Source: Fomitopsis serialis (lineage: Eukaryota; Basidiomycota; Agaricomycetes; Polyporales; Fomitopsidaceae). Taken from it: a stretch of DNA of 52,013 nt. Of this stretch, positions 47,501 to 52,013 are shown piece by piece. The stretch is taken from contig NW_025955239.1 of assembly GCF_022376445.1 (NCBI RefSeq), positions 1-52,013 on the forward strand. Direction: 5' to 3'. The notes below the pieces were generated by a model. That model saw only the letters and a program-made list of their open reading frames with translations, made no database searches and was not told the origin of the DNA. Made by a program: the position numbers and the translations under genes. The first letter of the stretch is position 1, and each line of letters opens with the position of its first letter.

Positions 47501-48560
47501 CTCTTCGTCATAGATTTTGACGTAGGTGAAGTCAGGGTGCACGCAAAGGGCGAGGTTGGAAGGGAGTGTCCAAGGCGTAGTTGTCCAAGCTAGAAGAGAA
47601 GTCTTGCGGTCGTTAACCAGTGGAAATGCCACGGTGACTGATGATCATCAACGGATGCACAGCAGGCAGAATCGGATTGGCACGTACCGGCAGGATCGCT
47701 GACGTCTTTGTAATTTTGACCAGCCTCAAAATTGGACAGAGGCGTCAGGCAGCCAGTCGAGTAAGGCATGACCTTTAAACCACGGTACACCATCCCCTTC
47801 TTGTACAGCTCACTGAATGCCCACCAGACACTCTCCATGAAACTAGTGTTTAGCGTCTTGTAGTCGTTGTCGAAGTCGATCCAGCGGCCCATTCGCTCGA
47901 CCGTGCGGCGCCATTCCCCGGCATATCGCATGACAATGGAGCGGCATTCAGCATTATATGCGGCGATGCCCATCTTCATCACGTCTTCGCGTCCGGTGAT
48001 ACCGAGTTTCTTGTCGATCTCGTGCTCGACGGGCAATCCGTGTGTATCCCAGCCAAAGCGCCGACTTACATGGTAGCCATTTGCGTGGGCATGCCGCGTA
48101 ACGATGTCCTACAGCACCAATGAGTAACAATTCCGAGTAGAAGTCGAAGAAGGAGGCGGTGATGAATGAGAAAAGCGGGGGTCGAATAAATAAGCGTGTA
48201 CGGACTGGCGCGATGTAGATGAGTTGTGTAGAAGTGGTTTGTTTATGTTTTGGGTCGTGGTAAAAGCAATGGTGCAGACACGACCTCGTGAAACGTACCT
48301 TGATCGTACCGGCAAGCAGATGACCGTAGTGTGGCAAGCCAGTTGCAAATGGTGGACCATCGTAGAAAGAGTATTCCGGTCTCCCTTCGGAAAGCTTCAA
48401 GCTCGTCTGAAATGCGTCAATCTCTCTCCAATATTCCAAGACCTTCTCCTCCTCCTTGGCGAAATTGAACGGTGCAGTCACTTTCGGAAAACATAATGAT
48501 CATTGTTCAGGTCGTAAGACACAGTGATCGATACTTACGGTCGTGCGGAGGAAAAGGCAT
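44600..48560 (-). CDS. ILS1: Isoleucyl-tRNA synthetase, cytoplasmic
   Basis: Class I synthetase that charges tRNA-Ile. Exons: 48560-48539, 48480-48299, 48108-47688, 47637-47352, 47303-46901, 46845-46719, 46663-46497, 46440-46249, 46193-46110, 46052-45620, 45569-45344 (approximate end), 45298-44600. Landmarks in order: the HIGH-type motif [46 protein letters not shown], the editing-domain [14 protein letters not shown] and [59 protein letters not shown], then the anticodon-binding [12 protein letters not shown]. The frame breaks five times within 47,467-46,913 (at about 47,466, 47,150, 47,030, 46,987 and 46,914); each needs one more base in a short run. All other exons are clean. The 5' exon MPFPPHD is tentative. 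An essential gene, so errors in the sequence are more likely than inactivation. Confidence 0.96.
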
Positions 48561-49005
48561 GATTTCTGATCGACCTCTCCCACACTTCTGGGTCAAGGAA
48601 ATACGGAGAAGCTCCCTTGAGATGAGTGTTTAGCACAGAAAGTGTGATGATCTGAGTCTGACCAAAAGTTGACTCGAGCCCTGAAGCGATCGTGGATAGC
48701 AAACCAGACGCCCGTACATAATTACTTCCACGTGATCGCGATCAGCGCTCCCCGACCGCCGCCCGACTGTTTCGGACTCTGACTTGCACTCTGACCAACA
48801 ACGCCCACGCATTCCAAGTACTACGAAGAACTGGTCACTCCTGACAGGACCACAACCGGGTTGATGGATATCATACTCATCTAAGCATCACCGCAGCTGG
48901 TTAGTACTGACATCGCTGCTTAGTACCGTAGTCTTTGTGCTCAGGCTTCAGCCGGTTAGGAGACAACACTGTATCGGCCGCACGACTTCTGAACGAATCA
49001 TAGTC
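48561..49005. promoter_or_regulatory. Bidirectional promoter region
   Basis: The 445 bp between the divergent ILS1 (minus) and RING/TRAF (plus) starts must hold both promoters. No TATA box or other motif stands out. Confidence 0.45.
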
Positions 49006-50773
49006 ATGTCTGCGTATAATTACGTTGACACGCCAAATCAGAATTTGGTGCGTGGGCCGATGCGTATTGCAAGATAACAGCTCACCTGTTGACAGGTTTG
49101 CTGCATCTGTCGGTGTGTGCCATCTCACTGTTCGCAGATCCAGACGTTGACGTGAGCGAAGGTCGGCATTCGTTGACCCGTGCACCACTCGGACATGCTG
49201 CCATACCTTTTGCTACGAATGCATAGCTCGGGCGATTGCCATATCCGCCCAGTGTCCCGTAGATCGCTGCTCCCTCAGCATCCGCGACCTTGCTCCAGCC
49301 GATCCCTTAATCCGTAACGTACACACCAGTTTAATCATTTCTTTTATGCTGCAGCTAATTAATGCATACAGCTCGTGGATGAGCTCGTCGTGGAGTGCCC
49401 GCATAAGGACGAGGGATGTTCCCACACATGCCAGCGAATGCTACTCCCCGTGCATTTGAAAGACTCCTGCAAGTACGTTGAGGTACCGTGTCCTGATGGC
49501 AAGTGCAGCAAAGGGATACTCCGTAGGGATCTCGCATCGCACACACATGCCCAGGACAGCTCGGCAACAGGGGACGCGGGGCGAGCTTCTGAAGCAGACT
49601 TCGCCACCCAGGGATCCTCTCAGAATTCAGTGGAGTCATCAGGAGCCGGCCTAGTTGACAATGCGTCGAAATCCGATGGCGTTTCTCTAGCATCTCGAAA
49701 GGACACAAGTTCGTCTCACGAAGCTATCGAGGCGGAGAATGCCAGACTCCGTCTCCGACTCTCGGCCGTCGAAGGCGTCGTGAACACGTTACGATTCGAA
49801 CTACAGACTGTCCGACGTGCTCTGGGTCCATGGTACAGCGTTGAGGATAGCGATCAACGACGTGGATGGGGTAGCACCCTTCAGCACCAGGGTCGCACCG
49901 CCGGGGACCCTACGTCCTCCACGCCTCTTAGTGTCGACCCGTCGGCCATGTCATCAATCCGAGACGAGAACGCATCAGCCACATCTCCATCCGCACCTCC
50001 TCAGGCGACTTCACCAGTCATCCCACAACCTCCGAGCTTGCAGCCCGTAGCGATCTTTCATCTTACTTCCCTCCTGCAGAGGATGAAGACGTCTATTCGC
50101 CCGACTTCATCCGCGCACAACAAACTCCGGGAGCAGGCCCCAGTCAATCTCGCGATCCTTCTTACCCTTCGGCGACCCACCGCCCGCATCTCTCAGGCAC
50201 GCAGCGCATTCCCTTTTCGCAGTCTCAATCCGCCTCGGGTGGCCTGAGCCACCCTTACCCGCCGCACACGTTCAGTCCTGCGGCGTACCCCTCCGTCTCT
50301 GCGCCGCCGCATCCTGACCGGGAGTGATCTCCATCCCGCCGCTCGACCCGAGCGTGCCTCTCCCGAATACGCTTGCGTCCCTACACGGCTCTATCGCCTC
50401 GCTCGCGGGTGCGCTCGGTGCTTTAGCGACTACGCGTGCGCAGGACGCGCTGTACACTGGCGAGGAGCTGCGGAGTATGCGGGCGGGCATACACGGTGTG
50501 CGCATGCAGGTGTGTGTGTTCACTACGAATACGTCCACTCATGTACTGAAGAGGCACGGTCATATAGCTGCATGATGTGCTCACTGCCCAAGTCGCATCG
50601 CGGGACACGTCGACACAACCGCTCAACGGGAGCGTCGGCGGTACCATGTCAGATAGTGTGGGACCAGGAGGCGTCCCTTTGCCTGGAGGTCTTCTACATG
50701 GATGGCATATGGTCCTCGCCCCTTCGGAGCACCTGCTTTCCCGCATATGCCGGGAGGCTTTACGAAGCTTTGA
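49006..50773 (+). CDS. RING-finger and TRAF-type zinc-finger protein
   Basis: Probable E3 ubiquitin ligase-like protein; partner unknown. Exons 49006-49047, 49106-49122 (17-nt microexon), 49162-49318, 49372-50509, 50568-50773. The RING runs VCCICRSAFVDPCTTRTCCH, TFCYECIARA, CPVDRCSLS; then LVDELVVECPHK, which in this family links RING to a TRAF-type zinc finger (CPHKDEGCSHTC, CKYVEVPC). A coiled coil follows (AIEAENARLRLRLSAVEGVV). The tail is Pro/Ser-rich and ends MPGGFTKL. The frame breaks three times, near 50,045 (CCC), 50,321 (GGG) and 50,697; one extra base at each restores a continuous 520-aa protein with all splice phases correct. Without the repair the product stops at 50,247. Only part of the second zinc finger is present after ILRRDLASH, which may be genuine divergence. 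Confidence 0.86.
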
Positions 50774-51436
50774 GAGAAGAATTAAATAAGCAGAAGGATA
50801 GATATCAGACTCGGACGTGCTCTTTAACGTCACAGTATGGTAGTAAAGGGTAGTAAGTGAGACCTCGGTAGTGTCGGACATGCAGCGAATCGCAGCTATG
50901 TACTCGTCAGTAATGGTCAGAGTCTGTCCCGCGTACGCAGGGCGAGTTCCTTGGAAGCAATTAGAACAATTCACTGGACTGCGCGGATTCGTATTACTTT
51001 ACCTACCAATGACCACCTACACTTGCTTTCAGCCATCCTGATGAACACAGGGCAGAGCTGCACGTCACCTCAATCAACGACCAGCTGTATACAATGTGCG
51101 GTCTGCGTAAGAATCTGTTGCCCAAGACACTGATCACTTTCGGTAGTGCATTGTTTTTGCGGCGTTATTGATGCACATCAGTGATTCGATCGCTGTTGTA
51201 CACAGCGAACTGGTGACGGCTGGCATCCCAGAGACAATACTTGCAAGAGGCCCATAGCATAAGCTTCGGCGTCATTGGACATGCAGTGTACATGGAAGCG
51301 AATGCATATTGACAGTGTCTTCCCCTAGGACCCCATGATAGTGCGGAGGTGCGAACACCGGTCGCTCGGGACGAGTCGATCCAGCGCAGAGTGCATCATA
51401 CAAGCAGCGTGAAATAGTGAGAAGCAGATCATACAA
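50774..51436. other. Intergenic
   Basis: Between the convergent RING/TRAF gene and RPL12. It should hold both 3' UTRs. No gene, tRNA or snoRNA signature is recognised. Confidence 0.45.
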
Positions 51437-52013
51437 TTACTCGTCTGGAACCTCGATCTCGCCTGCGTCAATCGCCTCGATAACGTCATGTGGTGGCTTG
51501 CCGTCGATGGTGCACCCAACCGACTGCGCGGTTCCAAGGATCTCCTTGCAACCGTTGGCCAGCGTCTTGGCCAGAGACTTTGACCGCATGGTCCGTGCAA
51601 TGTCGACGATCTCGTCGAACGCAATGTTGCCGGAGTGTTTGATATTCTTCTCCTTCTTACGGTCCCGTGGGGGCTCTACACAGTTCCGGTCGGTCAACGT
51701 CAGGAGTTGAAGGCAGCATTGTACGCACCCTTGAGAGCCTTGATGACGAGCGAGGAAGCAGAAGGGACGACGTCGACCTTCGCTTGACGGTTTTGGATAG
51801 TAAGTTGGACGGTCACCCGGAGACCCTTCCATGCGCCGGTCGCCTTTGCGATATCTTCACCGACCTTTTTGGGAGACTAAGATTACGACAGTGAGAAGCG
51901 TCTTCGACACGGTGCACGTCACGTACGAGACCAAGAGGACCAATCTTGGGTGCAAGGGCTGAGGAGGCTCCGACCTCACCACCGGTTGCCCGCAGGTAGA
52001 TGATCTTGATTTC
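51437..52013 (-). CDS. RPL12: 60S ribosomal protein L12 (uL11), partial at 5' end
   Basis: Protein of the ribosomal stalk base that binds the GTPase-centre rRNA. Visible exons: 52013-51927 (cut by the window edge), 51876-51729 and 51675-51437, all in phase and without lesions. The read starts at [20 protein letters not shown], so only a few N-terminal residues are missing. Further landmarks: [57 protein letters not shown] and the end [10 protein letters not shown]. Introns have gtacgt and gtgcgt donors. Its clean frame contrasts with the three genes just upstream of it in the window. Confidence 0.97.

Noticed and set aside
1..52013. CRISPR array, bacterial operon or phage features
   Set aside because: Spliceosomal introns and eukaryotic families throughout; the only regular array (35,472) has no spacers.

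Overview
The window is fungal nuclear DNA. Genes are dense and cut by many short GT-AG introns (about 45-220 nt). Several families are typical of Basidiomycota: two FunK1 kinases, a SLIP-GC-like GTPase and a Wee1/Swe1 kinase with a long N-terminal region. An Agaricomycete is the best guess. Exon coordinates were joined by hand from splice sites, reading phase and remembered family sequences; no alignment was run.

Layout. 0.4-1.0 kb: GOT1, a Golgi vesicle-transport protein (+). 1.3-5.5 kb: a 20-exon SLIP-GC-like large GTPase (-). 7.8-12.0 kb: WEE1-type mitosis-inhibitor kinase (+). 12.0-21.1 kb: gene-poor, holding one tentative small gene, a GC-rich stretch with no recognisable gene, G-run tracts and a sharp switch of GC skew ahead of the next gene. 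21.1-24.1 kb: homeodomain transcription factor (+). 25.6-26.8 kb: short-chain dehydrogenase/reductase (+). 26.9-39.8 kb: a large inverted duplication. Each roughly 3.2-kb arm carries an apparently intact FunK1 kinase with flanking DNA. The spacer holds a decayed GAPN-like aldehyde dehydrogenase, a short RWD/DUF1115-like remnant and an orphan two-TM protein. A third, broken FunK1 relic lies at 40.2-40.9 kb, followed by a second orphan membrane protein (41.2-42.4 kb). 43.7-52.0 kb is a housekeeping block: SNU23/ZMAT2 (+), cytosolic isoleucyl-tRNA synthetase (-), a RING/TRAF zinc-finger protein (+) and the end of RPL12/uL11 (-, running off the window).

How the genes relate. They do not form one pathway. 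The housekeeping genes act in splicing, aminoacylation and translation. WEE1 and the homeodomain protein are regulators. The FunK1 block is a young lineage-specific duplication.

Two points matter most to a user. First, SNU23, ILS1 and the RING/TRAF gene hold 13 apparent single-base losses, mostly in short mononucleotide runs; restoring them makes every exon phase agree. GOT1 and the homeobox gene probably hold one each, and WEE1 one extra base. This looks like consensus error rather than gene death. Second, the aldehyde dehydrogenase lesions (a likely 7-nt deletion between direct repeats, two stops) look like true decay.
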